DNA of 28,672 nt from GCA-2770975 sp050248915 (GCA_050248915.1 JBFWRL010000061.1:1-28672); one strand, 5' to 3'; counted from the stretch's first letter, positions 1-9,048 are shown. Notes: a model not told the origin generated them from the sequence alone. Numbers and translations are program-made.

Positions 1-1
1 T

Positions 2-3000
2 ACTTCCGTCCTCAAAACCAGCTCTGCAGCCAACAATACCTCTTTTCGCAAAGGCCCTTATACCGGCCCTGTCAGCCTCAAGATCAACACGGGTCTGATG
101 AAAAACAGCACAGGCAAAGTAGTGGATTTTTCTCCCTCACAAGAGGGGTTTAAAACCCAGGCTGTGCCTCAAGGTACTGTCGTCTTTACTGAAAGTTTTC
201 AAGTGACCCGTCCCAACCAGGATCTAACCCGCCAATTCAAGGTGCCTGATACAGGCAAACGCTATATTGTACATGTGGCCAAACAAGAGCCCCAACGGAG
301 CCGAGAAGGCCGGGTACAGGTCAATTTAAATGGGGCCTGGGTGATCCGTGAAAAAGATTTTGAGCGGGGAGAAGAAGAATTTCAGACTACAGGTTTGTTG
401 CTCAATGCCAACAATTCCCTGCAAATCCGCTTTAAAGGAAAAACAGACAGCCGTCTGACATTAACGGTTGTCGAAGCCGGGGAGGCAGGTACTATTTTAC
501 GTCGCCGGGGTTGGGAGCGAGACAAAGACCTGACCCAAGCTGATCGTGTTCGCAACAACGATACCAATTTCTTTGACCCGAATGACCCCAATAGTTTGGG
601 TGGATTGCAGCCCTATGAGGGAGATCAGGTCACCGAGAGCAATCCCAATCAAGGCATTGGAGAAACAGAAGCAAATGGCAGTCGTTCTCAGATTTTTACA
701 GGTGAAATCTGGGTGGCTCTGCAAGAGCCTCGGGCAGAAAAACTGCAAGCACTATTGCAACGCTACCCCGTTGAGTTGATCAGTGAAGACGAATTTTCAG
801 GGGTAGGCATTGCCTTTTTACGCCTAAAACTGGATGAAATTCCACTCAACAGTCTTGCAGAAAATGTACAAATCCTCAATACTCGCACAGATATTCCAGC
901 ACTGACAAGCGCCACTTTTTCTTCGGTCAATACAGCCAAAACCTTAGCCCTAACTTTAGAAATGCAAATTAACGGAGAGGATTTGATTTACGGTGTAGCT
1001 CTCAATCATGTATTGAAATCCCAGTCAACCGAACCCATTGAAGCCAGTGAGGAACAAGATTTAATATCGTTGCAAGATAAACCGGCTCCTCTTCCCCCTT
1101 ATTCAGCCAGTTCTTTTTGGTGGTTGAATGAAACTCGTACCCGGGAAGCCTGGAACTATTCAGGAGGGTATGATGCCACTGTTGCAATACTGGATCAAGA
1201 TTTTGGATATATATATAACACTTCATTAAGTGTTCGAGGCGTAACGCAACAAATTCAAGGTTATAAAGATTTTACAGGACGCGTCATTTCTGCTCCTGGT
1301 ACGCAGAGCTACTTAAGAATACCCAGTACTAAAAAAGATGATCTTCTTCCTGTAGATGGTGATCCTAATTTGGATAGACCGGTTCCTGAACCCTTCAAAT
1401 TAGGTGGAGCTAATCCAGGACATGGTTTGTGGGTTTCCCAAGTTTTAGCGTCAGGACTGGATAATCAGCAGGGTATTGTAGGGGTTGCGCCTCTTACAAA
1501 GATTTTACCGGTTAACATTGCGGGAGGGCTTCCCAGTCTTGGAGACGAAGTATCATCACCAAATTCAGAGTTCTCACTAACCGAACAATTAAACCGGTTG
1601 CTTAAAGAAAATACTTCTGTTGATGCTATCAACATCTCTACAGGCCGTAAAATGAGTTTCTGGGATTTGTTTGTACCTCATAAGTTAGCACTCCCACTAA
1701 TCAACCAAACATTAATAATACCTGGCGGTTACACAAATTTGGGAATTGGAACCATTTTTTTGGGTAAATCCATCCAAGATTTAATTGCCAAAAATGCCAT
1801 TGTTGTAGCATCTGGTGGCAATTATGGAGATATGAACGATAACTTAGAAAACAGCGATTTAAATATCCCATCTTCTTTTATTGGCGTGATTGCTGTGGGT
1901 GCTTACCAAAAAAAGGGGGGCGTAATTGAAAGAGCAATCTTTGACACCTATATTGGTGACTCAGATATTGCATCCAACTATGGCCCTCGTATAGATATTT
2001 GGGCGCCAGGAAAAGATATTTTTGTTATTAATCGAGTATTTAATTCAGCCCGAGGAAGACGGCCAGATCCAGATAAGCCTGGCGAGCTTTTAGATGGTAC
2101 CATAGGCTACGAAGAAAAGATTTATTTGATTGAAGGAACAAGTCATGCAGCCCCTCAAGTGGCTGGGCTCATTGCCTTGATGAAGTCCTGGAACAAAAAT
2201 CTCAATAGCCAACAAGCACTGGATATTCTCAGAGCTACGGGAACACACTATTCCAGCGCAAATTTTGCTGGTTCTCCAAACCCAATTGGTATCAATGCCC
2301 TTGCTGCCTTACAAGACCCACGCGTGGGAGCCAAACAAGCACAAAAATTCTGTGGTATCGTGCCCCTGGATTTTGCCAGTACAGGTCAATTGATCTTCAA
2401 TGGCCAGAGAAAGACCCCACAAAACGCTGATTTTAGAAGTTACCCTGCTTTATCAGGAGTACAGGCCGGTGAGCAAATGGCTGTGTTGGGATGGTCACAA
2501 ACAGAAAGACCCACCCTTAACAGCAATACAATTCAAGTTCTGCAAATCAAAAAAGACAACAATTGCAGTTCCGGTGGCTTTAACACAAAAATCTTCTTCT
2601 CTCCCCTTCCAGGAACCACGCCAGAAAGCGCGGGTGTAAACGCCTTTTACAATCCCAACAGCACCACTCCGATCACGGCCCGCGCGGGGGATCTGATTGG
2701 CTTCTATACAGCCAATGCCCGCACACGCAATATCTCTATCGAAATTCAAGGGCAAAATGCCGTCCTCACAGCCGTGGATGATAATCTTCTGACCATGACA
2801 GTTCCGGCCAATCTCCTGATAGGCAATCTCGATGTCCTGTTTAAAAGCGACGAAGGCGAGTTTAAAATTGAAAACCTGATCAATTACACCTCGCCTTTTC
2901 CCGAAGTGGTTAAATTTAGCAAACCCACGATCTTTGCAAATGGCGGCGATGTTGTGGATGCGTATATCACGGTCAAAGACGCCAATGGACAACCGGCTCC

Positions 3001-3736
3001 CGATGGCACCCCTTATTATGTTCAGCTCGTGCCCACACAATTGGGACTCTATCCCGATCTGACGATGATTCACCCCGAAACAGGCCAACAATATGGCGGC
3101 AGGTGGACCACCGTGGAGCAGGTTCTACCGGTCAAAAACGGCAAAATTCACATCCAGGCCAAACTAACTGCCCCGATTGGGCCGTATGAATATACCTACG
3201 ACTTCAGCAACAGTCTGCCCAATGTGTTTACCTGGCCCCATGCCAACGCCCCCAGTTTTCAGGTGCAGGTCTGCAACCCGGCATACAACTCCAACAAACC
3301 TGGCTATGGCTATTATTGTGGCCAACAGCTCTTTCCGCAGGCAGGCAACACCCTCGATGGCCGCTTGTATGCCGTTCACGCCTATTCTTTTGATCCACAA
3401 ATTCAACATGTGACCGCAGGCAGCCCCAAACGCACCATTACCATTCGCAATATCAAAGATATTTTGGGCAATCCCGTGCCTGTTGGCACAGTCTTGCATT
3501 TTAACCAAACCTATTGGGGAACCGTTTCCAATCCCAATGGCAATGATATCTATTGGGGAGTTACAGTTCAAACGCCTGGAGAGGTTGAAATTGTGTATGA
3601 ACCCCTTCAACGGCTATCTTGCGGCCTCGTCGGAGTCGAAGAACAGGTCTATATAACCACCGTTCAAGGGGCTGTGGGCAACCCACTTCATTGGCTGGTC
3701 GGCAACCCGATCTATTTCAGGTATGTGGCCTGTTAA
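2..3736 (+). CDS. Subtilisin-like (S8) serine protease, cell-surface lipoprotein, copy 1 (5' end cut by window edge)
   Basis: The frame is open from base 2. The first 97 bases match the paralogue at 25373-25469, so the true start and lipobox signal peptide lie just outside the window, about 26 residues upstream. Counting from the internal ATG at 98: residues 1-200 form a beta-rich pre-domain, about 200-280 resemble a protease propeptide, about 345-720 are the S8 domain, and the rest are IPT/Ig-like beta domains. Catalytic residues are His442 (GHGLW), oxyanion Asn575 (SGGNYG) and Ser682 (GTSHAAP). Asp366 is present, but the usual D-S/T-G reads D-Q-D, so activity is uncertain. The protein is probably exported and anchored by lipid, acting on extracellular proteins or in surface maturation. 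The C-terminal Ig-like part contains VVDAYITVKDANGQPAPDG. The family call is strong; the substrate is unknown. Confidence 0.88.
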   Translation, partial: TSVLKTSSAANNTSFRKGPYTGPVSLKINTGLMKNSTGKVVDFSPSQEGFKTQAVPQGTVVFTESFQVTRPNQDLTRQFKVPDTGKRYIVHVAKQEPQRSREGRVQVNLNGAWVIREKDFERGEEEFQTTGLLLNANNSLQIRFKGKTDSRLTLTVVEAGEAGTILRRRGWERDKDLTQADRVRNNDTNFFDPNDPNSLGGLQPYEGDQVTESNPNQGIGETEANGSRSQIFTGEIWVALQEPRAEKLQALLQRYPVELISEDEFSGVGIAFLRLKLDEIPLNSLAENVQILNTRTDIPALTSATFSSVNTAKTLALTLEMQINGEDLIYGVALNHVLKSQSTEPIEASEEQDLISLQDKPAPLPPYSASSFWWLNETRTREAWNYSGGYDATVAILDQDFGYIYNTSLSVRGVTQQIQGYKDFTGRVISAPGTQSYLRIPSTKKDDLLPVDGDPNLDRPVPEPFKLGGANPGHGLWVSQVLASGLDNQQGIVGVAPLTKILPVNIAGGLPSLGDEVSSPNSEFSLTEQLNRLLKENTSVDAINISTGRKMSFWDLFVPHKLALPLINQTLIIPGGYTNLGIGTIFLGKSIQDLIAKNAIVVASGGNYGDMNDNLENSDLNIPSSFIGVIAVGAYQKKGGVIERAIFDTYIGDSDIASNYGPRIDIWAPGKDIFVINRVFNSARGRRPDPDKPGELLDGTIGYEEKIYLIEGTSHAAPQVAGLIALMKSWNKNLNSQQALDILRATGTHYSSANFAGSPNPIGINALAALQDPRVGAKQAQKFCGIVPLDFASTGQLIFNGQRKTPQNADFRSYPALSGVQAGEQMAVLGWSQTERPTLNSNTIQVLQIKKDNNCSSGGFNTKIFFSPLPGTTPESAGVNAFYNPNSTTPITARAGDLIGFYTANARTRNISIEIQGQNAVLTAVDDNLLTMTVPANLLIGNLDVLFKSDEGEFKIENLINYTSPFPEVVKFSKPTIFANGGDVVDAYITVKDANGQPAPDGTPYYVQLVPTQLGLYPDLTMIHPETGQQYGGRWTTVEQVLPVKNGKIHIQAKLTAPIGPYEYTYDFSNSLPNVFTWPHANAPSFQVQVCNPAYNSNKPGYGYYCGQQLFPQAGNTLDGRLYAVHAYSFDPQIQHVTAGSPKRTITIRNIKDILGNPVPVGTVLHFNQTYWGTVSNPNGNDIYWGVTVQTPGEVEIVYEPLQRLSCGLVGVEEQVYITTVQGAVGNPLHWLVGNPIYFRYVAC

Positions 3737-3828
3737 AGCAGAGAAGATCCCCTGAATAACCAGCACCCAGCATTCAGCCTTGTTTCAGAGGCAAAGCCGA
3801 GCAGGGGAAAAGCCTGAGGGAACAAGAC

Positions 3829-3917
3829 GGGCAATAGGAACCCCGCCGCGCCACGATGGCGAAAGGCGGGGTGACTCTTAGCTCGTGAAGCACATGGATG
3901 TGCGCAACGAGCGGCCC
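3829..3917 (-). repeat. Dispersed hairpin repeat, module A (copy 1)
   Basis: Read on the minus strand, this matches 19138-19298, apart from about 73 extra bases in the other copy. It contains GCACAT-CC-ATGTGC, a 6-bp hairpin. It also contains a nested stem at 3841-3871: CCCCGCC pairs with GGCGGGG and encloses CGCC/GGCG. The only difference in this stem between copies lies in the loop (ATCGT against CTCGT). An outer GCTCGT/ACGAGC pair encloses the first hairpin. This looks like a REP-like intergenic element. Confidence 0.7.
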
Positions 3918-3979
3918 GGCGGTTCACTCACGGCTTCCCCTGCTCCGAGCCACGACAACCACGCAATGCTCTCATTGGC

Positions 3980-4040
3980 CCCCGTCGACTCCCGTCGACA
4001 GGCTCAGGGAAACGCTCCCTTCGACTCCGCTCAGGGAGCG
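3980..4040 (-). repeat. Dispersed hairpin repeat, module B (copy 1)
   Basis: The minus strand reads CCCTGAGCGGAGTCGAAGGG followed by GCGTTTCCCTGAGCCTGTCGA. The same two blocks occur at 19376-19451 in the opposite order. Bases 4013-4020 and 4033-4040 form an 8-bp stem (CGCTCCCT/AGGGAGCG). It lies 18 bp past the helicase stop and could help end both converging transcripts, but no clean U-tract follows it in either direction. Confidence 0.6.
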
Positions 4041-4057
4041 AAAAAGAGCGCAAAAGC

Positions 4058-6211
4058 TCAATAGATCAGTTTGATCAAATCCCTGTCAATCAACGGAATC
4101 GCCTCACGGATTTTGGCATGAAACTCCGGCGGCATAAACGGCACCGTTTCCAGCTGACGCAAAAGGTCAATCAATTGCCGCATCGAGCGCACCACGTCCC
4201 CATCGGTCATCTCTGTAAATTTAAACAGATTCGACCAACGACAGCCATTGGCCCACAGCGCCACCAAAGGCGCAAAGTCAAACTCAATCGTGATCGGCAG
4301 GTGAATATTTTCCACCTCTTGGATATAACGCAGGTCATCCGCCACATAGAGCAAGTCTTTGAAGACCTTTTTGGCTGTGCGCGAACAGGGCGTGAGATCG
4401 TGTTTCATAAAGCGCCGGGGCTCATAAACCAAGGTGGATAAAATCACCGCCAAATCCACAGGCGTTAAGGGTTCAATTTCCAAGTTTTCCAGCGCCAAGG
4501 AGATCAGCAAATCGTTTTGGGCGCGAATATGGCTGGTCATTTCTCCCAAACCCGTCAAACTCCAGTGTTGGCTGCTGTCGGGCTTGAGACGGCCAAAATA
4601 CTGCAAAACGCGGGTCAGAGCGTCAAACTCGCGCAGGTAGATCTCCTGCTGTACCTTCATCTGTTTTTGGATTGAACGCATTTGCGAGCGCAGGTGGCGC
4701 ACATAACTCTTGGTTTCAGCCGTGGGCTTGATCTGTTCGAGGGTTTGCTTTTTCTTTTCGAGCTGTAAATTGAGGTTGATCGCCTCTTTGTTGCTCAGGT
4801 ATTGCCCAAAGCTGCGCTGCAGAATTTTGCGCACTTCTTTGCGCTCGCCGTGGCGCAGCAGATTGAGCACCATATTGTAAGAGAGGCTAAAATGGCTCTG
4901 AATCGGGTCAAAATCCCCTTCGATCAACTCGCAGGCCTGATACGGTGATTGGTGCAAATTGCCCAGAATCACACAATAGCCCTCTTTGTCTTTGCCCCGG
5001 CGGCCCGCCCGGCCTGTCATCTGGGTGAATTCATTCACGGTCAGGCTGCGGTGGCCGACATCGGTGCGTTTGGAGAGGGAGCTGATCACGGTCGTGCGGG
5101 CGGGCATATTGATCCCTGCCGCCAGGGTCTCAGTGGCAAAGACCAATTTGACCAAATTGCGCTGAAAGAGCAACTCCACCAAATGGCGCAATACTGGCAC
5201 CAGCCCAGCGTGATGGGAGGCAATGCCAAACGGCAACGCCAAAAGCAGGTTCTCGGTGGAAGGACCCGTCTCTTTGAGGCTGGGGTGTTCGTCCATCAGC
5301 CGCTTGACCTCGGCTTGAATCAGCTTTTTCTCCTCAGGGGAAGTCAGCGACATTTTTTCGTCGAGACAATTGCTCAGGGCATCATCACAATTGCGGCGGC
5401 TGAAAATAAAGTAAATCGCGGGCAGCATTTGCTTTTTGCCCAATTCCTGAACCACCTGGGTATCAGAAATGCCAGGCACAGTCATTTTTTTGCCCTTGCG
5501 ACGGCTTTTGTTGATCTCCAGCTTGAGCTGCTTTTGTTTGACGGCCAAACGCTCCAACTTGGCATCCATCTCCCCTTTGCTATTAAACACCGGATAGAGC
5601 TTGTCTTCAGCATAATAAAAGGGGTTGAGCGGCACCGAACGCTCAAGGTGTTCAACCACCCGCATGGGATTGTGAATCGAAGAGATCCAATTGCAGAGCT
5701 CGTCGGCATTGGCAATGGTAGCGGAGAGAGCGACCAGCAAGACATGGGTGGGGGCATGAATGATGATCTCTTCCCAGACGGTGCCGCGATCGACATCGTT
5801 CATATAATGGCACTCATCGACCACGATATACAGCACCGAATCGAGACGCTGGGGATTTTGATAGAGAATATTTCTGAGAATTTCGGTGGTCATGACCACC
5901 ACATCGGCACCGGGATTGTTGGAGAGATCCCCGGTGACCAGGCCCACGCGCTCTTCGGGATAGACCTCAAGCAAATCGCGGTACTTCTGATTGCTCAAGG
6001 CTTTGAGCGGGGTGGTATAAATGACCTGCAATTGGCGATCGAGGGCGTCAAAAATCGCAAATTCCGCCACCACGGTTTTGCCAGAGCCGGTGGGAGCGGT
6101 GACCAAGACAGAGCGGCCATCGAGCAAATGCCGACCGGCCTCGATCTGAAAGGTATCCAGTGCAAAGGGGTATTGGGCCTGAAAGCGGGCAATAATATCC
6201 GTGTCGGTCAT
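4058..6211 (-). CDS. Ski2-like DEAD/DEAH-box RNA helicase with C-terminal DSHCT-type region
   Basis: This is an ATP-dependent RNA helicase of the Ski2/Mtr4/HelY group, likely acting in cytoplasmic RNA processing or decay. From the ATG at 6211 (717 aa): motif I APTGSGKT at 39-46, Walker B DECH at 132-135, motif III SAT at 163-165, then the second RecA domain with SHHAGL, FATETLAAGINMPAR and motif VI QMTGRAGRRG. A charged helical stretch and a DSHCT-like C-terminus follow. An in-frame TTG at 6259 would add 16 residues but has no Shine-Dalgarno and lies in a 12-bp tandem repeat, so I prefer the ATG, although its own ribosome site is also weak. The stop is TGA. The upstream minus-strand gene ends about 200 bp away, so co-transcription is possible but unproven. 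Confidence 0.9.
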   Translation of the reverse strand: MTDTDIIARFQAQYPFALDTFQIEAGRHLLDGRSVLVTAPTGSGKTVVAEFAIFDALDRQLQVIYTTPLKALSNQKYRDLLEVYPEERVGLVTGDLSNNPGADVVVMTTEILRNILYQNPQRLDSVLYIVVDECHYMNDVDRGTVWEEIIIHAPTHVLLVALSATIANADELCNWISSIHNPMRVVEHLERSVPLNPFYYAEDKLYPVFNSKGEMDAKLERLAVKQKQLKLEINKSRRKGKKMTVPGISDTQVVQELGKKQMLPAIYFIFSRRNCDDALSNCLDEKMSLTSPEEKKLIQAEVKRLMDEHPSLKETGPSTENLLLALPFGIASHHAGLVPVLRHLVELLFQRNLVKLVFATETLAAGINMPARTTVISSLSKRTDVGHRSLTVNEFTQMTGRAGRRGKDKEGYCVILGNLHQSPYQACELIEGDFDPIQSHFSLSYNMVLNLLRHGERKEVRKILQRSFGQYLSNKEAINLNLQLEKKKQTLEQIKPTAETKSYVRHLRSQMRSIQKQMKVQQEIYLREFDALTRVLQYFGRLKPDSSQHWSLTGLGEMTSHIRAQNDLLISLALENLEIEPLTPVDLAVILSTLVYEPRRFMKHDLTPCSRTAKKVFKDLLYVADDLRYIQEVENIHLPITIEFDFAPLVALWANGCRWSNLFKFTEMTDGDVVRSMRQLIDLLRQLETVPFMPPEFHAKIREAIPLIDRDLIKLIY

Positions 6212-6266
6212 GGTTGTTTCTACTGTTTTGCTGGGTTGTTTTACGGGAATCTGCGACAAAGATCTT

Positions 6267-6290
6267 GGACTGAGATCTGGACTGAGATCT
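6267..6290. repeat. 12-bp tandem repeat upstream of the helicase
   Basis: GGACTGAGATCT occurs twice in a row, and a partial AGATCTT lies just before it. The repeat sits between the two possible helicase starts and the upstream gene. Its function is unknown; it could be a protein-binding site or a slippage product. Confidence 0.6.
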
Positions 6291-6388
6291 AAGACCGGAA
6301 CAGTGGCAGTTTAACCCAAAAAAGGGCCAAAGTGAAAGCAAACCAATGCAGATTTCACGATTACTTGGGGTTCAAACGGCGTTTGTTG

Positions 6389-6420
6389 AGGGTTCGTTTA
6401 GGGTTCGTTTAGGGTTCGTT
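6389..6420. repeat. 11-bp tandem repeat across a stop codon
   Basis: AGGGTTCGTTT occurs three times (the last copy 10 of 11 bases) at 6389-6399, 6400-6410 and 6411-6420. The TAA stop of the minus-strand gene (6409-6411) lies inside it. The unit is not a multiple of three, so loss or gain of a unit would move the stop and add or remove a few C-terminal residues. Confidence 0.75.
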
Positions 6421-7806
6421 GTCGGCTTTGAGAATCAGGAAACCCGGCTGATGGGAGACATGGCTCAATTTGCCCAGATAGGTGTCGCCCAAATCGGGGA
6501 TAGACACGCCATTGCCGTAAGGCACGCCCCCTTCAACCATTTTCTGGACCTGTTTGCCGACAAAGCCCTCGGGCAAAGGAATAAAGCCAAAGGCCTTGGG
6601 ATTGCGGGGGGTGAACATCAGATCCCCTTTGTCGGTTTTGTCAAATTGCAGGTCGAGTTTGAGGGGGATAAAGCCATACATATTGCCTTTGAGCTCTGCA
6701 GCTTTGGCATTGAGCTGGGTCTGGGGATTTTTCAGAGAGCTATCTGGGCCCAATTTGCCCGCAATCATGCCGGCAAAACGGGGGTCGGTCACACCGACAT
6801 AACCTTTGCGCAGGTTCATGATGGTTTCGCCGTCTTTTTCCATTTGCAGCGGGGTGCTGGGGGTTTTGTCTTCCATGCGCACTTTGCCGTCTTTGATAAA
6901 ATAGCCATCGTAATAAAAATGGCCACCGCTGAGCTGCAAATAATTGGGCTCTTTGGTCTTGGCGGTTTCGCGGGCCTGGGCGGCCGCTTCGGGGCTGTCG
7001 GCAAAGGTCAATTCCAAATCACCGATATGGGTGCGGGCCCCTTGTAAGATGCCACGGATGCCGGGTTTTTCGGTAATTTTGCTGATATTCACCATGACCG
7101 AATTGCCCTGGGTATAATAGCCTTTTTCGGGGTCGCGCAATTTGAGCAGGCTATCGAGGCTCAGGCCAAAGGTCTTCATCAGGCCATTGACAGGCAGGCC
7201 GACGACTTTGACTTTGCCCAGATCGTACCTGAGTTCGCCAGTGGCGGTGGCTTGAATCGTGCCATTGACTTCAAAGGGCAGGCGAATGCCAAATTTGCTG
7301 ATTTTGCCCTCCACTTTGACCCCGTTATTGGGTTCAAACGAAACGCGCATGTCTTTGACGGGCAACTTGGGGTTGGACTTGAGAAAATAATCAGCGGTCA
7401 GGGTCAGATCGACGTCGGAAACCCGGAGTTGGGCCTGTTTCATGTGCAGGTTAAAGTCGAGGCCTTCGAGGTGCAGGGGGTTTTCGGGGGTGCGGTCAAT
7501 CAGGTCGAGATTGGCATAAGGCACTTTGATATTGAGATTGCCTTCGAGCAGACGGTAGGTCAGGTTGTGGGCCTGAATATTGGTGGTGTATTCGTTGGGT
7601 GAACCGTGGGCACTCTGGTAAGACTGATAGGTATCTGTGCCAAAAGCGCGGAAGCCGCCTTGATTGGGTTTGGCAACAGGGGTGCCGGGCTGGGCAGGTT
7701 GAACAGCACTGGGAGGAGCGACTTGACCACGGGAGAAAACAGCCTGCTCATAGGGGTTATAGCCCTTGATTTGCAGTCCCGAATTGATGGGTTGAACGCC
7801 TTGCAC
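6409..7806 (-). CDS. Large beta-rich protein, LmeA/DUF2993- or AsmA-like (function unknown)
   Basis: 465 aa starting at GTG (7804-7806), with GAAGGT placed 8 nt upstream. Residues 1-75 are rich in Pro, Gln, Gly and Asn and look disordered; there is no signal peptide. From about 80 to the end the protein shows alternating hydrophobic beta strands with repeated phrases such as LNIKVPYANLDLID, LRVSDVDLTLTADYFL and VKVEGKISKFGIRLPFEVNG. These resemble lipid-binding LmeA/DUF2993 or AsmA-type folds. This is a resemblance by eye, with no diagnostic motif, so membrane-lipid or envelope involvement is only an inference. The gene faces the AraC-family regulator across about 200 bp. Confidence 0.7.
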   Translation of the reverse strand: MQGVQPINSGLQIKGYNPYEQAVFSRGQVAPPSAVQPAQPGTPVAKPNQGGFRAFGTDTYQSYQSAHGSPNEYTTNIQAHNLTYRLLEGNLNIKVPYANLDLIDRTPENPLHLEGLDFNLHMKQAQLRVSDVDLTLTADYFLKSNPKLPVKDMRVSFEPNNGVKVEGKISKFGIRLPFEVNGTIQATATGELRYDLGKVKVVGLPVNGLMKTFGLSLDSLLKLRDPEKGYYTQGNSVMVNISKITEKPGIRGILQGARTHIGDLELTFADSPEAAAQARETAKTKEPNYLQLSGGHFYYDGYFIKDGKVRMEDKTPSTPLQMEKDGETIMNLRKGYVGVTDPRFAGMIAGKLGPDSSLKNPQTQLNAKAAELKGNMYGFIPLKLDLQFDKTDKGDLMFTPRNPKAFGFIPLPEGFVGKQVQKMVEGGVPYGNGVSIPDLGDTYLGKLSHVSHQPGFLILKADNEP

Positions 7807-7837
7807 CGAAATAGACCTTCTTTATTGCCTGTCTTGA

Positions 7838-7866
7838 ATTATATATAGACAAAGACAAGGTTAAAC
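7838..7866 (-). promoter_or_regulatory. Possible promoter of the beta-rich protein gene
   Basis: On the minus strand a perfect TATAAT (7838-7843) lies about 30 bp upstream of the GTG start. Only a poor -35 (TTTAAC-like) is found 16 bp further up. The assignment rests mainly on the -10 box and on the position. Confidence 0.4.
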
Positions 7867-7924
7867 TTTCGTTAAAACAACAAGAATGATCGATTTTTCT
7901 TGCCATGCCGCAGAGACCTTGATT

Positions 7925-7953
7925 TTGGCGGTTAACAGAATAAACGATAAAAT
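7925..7953 (+). promoter_or_regulatory. Possible promoter of the AraC-family gene
   Basis: TTGGCG (7925-7930), a 17-bp spacer, then TAAAAT (7948-7953). It is followed by a good Shine-Dalgarno (AAGGAG, 7996-8001) ahead of the GTG at 8011. Moderate match to a sigma-70 type promoter. Confidence 0.4.
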
Positions 7954-8010
7954 TAAAAGAGCCTGGGCCAAAAATTTGGGCAATAACCACGGTAAAAGGA
8001 GCATGCGCTT

Positions 8011-8979
8011 GTGAATCGGCCTCCCCTTACGACAGCCTCTCCGGTAATTGCCCCTCCCAAGCCCAACTCAGCGCCTTTTATTCGTAAGGGTTTCCCCGAT
8101 TTGGCCACACTCAAAGCCCGCGCCAACGCCCCCCAAAATAAACCCGGTGAATCTTGGCCTTCCCTGATTCTCAATGCCCAAACCCAAGAGACACACCGCC
8201 CAGATATCCGCGGCCCCTTTTCGCTGTTTATGAACCGCCAGGGCCAAAGCCACTGTACCATCGAGGGCTACGAAATCCTGGTTCCAGAAGATACCTTTTT
8301 GATCAGCAATGCAGGGCAGTATTACAGCCTTGAAATTGAGAGCAAAACCCCGGTAGAGACCTTTAATGTGCATCTGGGCAATGCCCTGCTTGAACAGATC
8401 CAGGCCAGTTTATGCCTCGCCCCAGACACCTTGCTTCAAGATCCCTTGGCGCAAGCCAAACAACTCTTTGTCTTTCCCAATCGCCTCAACCCCAAAGACG
8501 CCTTTGTCTGCCAATGGATCGAAAAAACCCGCTTGCATGGAGATCCAACGCAGCTGGAAGCCGATTTGCAAGATCTGATGGTCTATCTTCTGCTGGGCCA
8601 AAAGCAGATCCAAGCAGAAATCAGACGTTTGCCCGCGCTCAAACAGGGTACCCGTCAGGAATTATATCTGCGCTTGAACCGCGCCCGAGACTGCCTCTAC
8701 GCCCAGCCGCTTTATGCCTTTTCGCTTGAAGAATTGGCCCAGATCGCCTGCCTCTCGAAATACCATTTCTTGCGCATGTTCCGGGCCGCATATGGCTGCA
8801 CGCCGCACCAGTTTCAACTGCTCTTGCGCATCGAAAAAGCCCGCTCCTTGCTGGCAAAAACCCAGCTGAGCGTGCAGGCCATTGCCAATCTGCTGTGCTT
8901 TGACGAGCCTGCCAGCTTCAGCCGCCTCTTTCGCAAAAAGGTCGGGGTCTACCCCAGCCAATACCGCAATTTGCTTTGA
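8011..8979 (+). CDS. AraC/XylS-family transcriptional regulator
   Basis: 322 aa from GTG, with AAGGAG 9 nt upstream. The first 50 residues are Pro-rich and variable. Residues about 60-130 look like a cupin-type sensor (GPFSLFMNRQGQSHCTIEGY, then VPEDTFLISNAGQYY). Residues about 215-322 are the double helix-turn-helix domain: SLEELAQIACLSKYHFLRMF for the first helix pair, and VQAIANLLCFDEPASFSRLF with KKVGVYPSQYR for the second. Such proteins bind direct repeats and usually activate neighbouring genes in response to a small ligand. The downstream 32-bp repeat array and membrane-protein gene are the natural first candidates for its target. The ligand cannot be read from the sequence. Confidence 0.93.
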   Translation: MNRPPLTTASPVIAPPKPNSAPFIRKGFPDLATLKARANAPQNKPGESWPSLILNAQTQETHRPDIRGPFSLFMNRQGQSHCTIEGYEILVPEDTFLISNAGQYYSLEIESKTPVETFNVHLGNALLEQIQASLCLAPDTLLQDPLAQAKQLFVFPNRLNPKDAFVCQWIEKTRLHGDPTQLEADLQDLMVYLLLGQKQIQAEIRRLPALKQGTRQELYLRLNRARDCLYAQPLYAFSLEELAQIACLSKYHFLRMFRAAYGCTPHQFQLLLRIEKARSLLAKTQLSVQAIANLLCFDEPASFSRLFRKKVGVYPSQYRNLL

Positions 8980-9048
8980 GCCCTTTTTTGCAAATCTGTT
9001 TTTCGCAATTTTTGCCATTCAGTAGCCTGAGGCCAAAATGTTAGGCTG

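Larger units (their letters stand above)
3737..4057. other. Convergent intergenic region with hairpin repeats
   Basis: This 321-bp gap separates the protease (plus) from the helicase (minus), which converge here. I see no credible gene. It holds two structured repeat modules, listed separately, that recur inverted in the other large convergent gap at 19100-19457. They probably act as bidirectional terminators or REP-type elements. Confidence 0.7.

Noticed and set aside
2495..3610. Long open frames on the minus strand opposite protease copy 1 (and 27834-28664 opposite copy 2)
   Set aside because: They mirror the conserved protease coding sequence and show no recognisable protein features; codon shadow.
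3733..3927. Short minus-strand frame, and a similar plus-strand frame at 19134-19532, encoding related peptides (HPAFR.RGAAG)
   Set aside because: The similarity comes from the shared hairpin repeat module A, not from a conserved gene; no ribosome site.
4949..6292. 447-codon open frame on the plus strand opposite the helicase
   Set aside because: It is antisense to an intact helicase with all motifs, has low-complexity His/Gly/Gln content and no family resemblance.
8003..8014. Mini-ORF ATG CGC TTG TGA overlapping the AraC-type GTG start
   Set aside because: Its ATG lies only 1 nt after the Shine-Dalgarno, too close for initiation; likely chance.
8982..9020. Terminator after the AraC-type gene
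   Set aside because: T-runs are present but only a 3-4 bp stem (TTGC/GCAA) can form, which is too weak to call.
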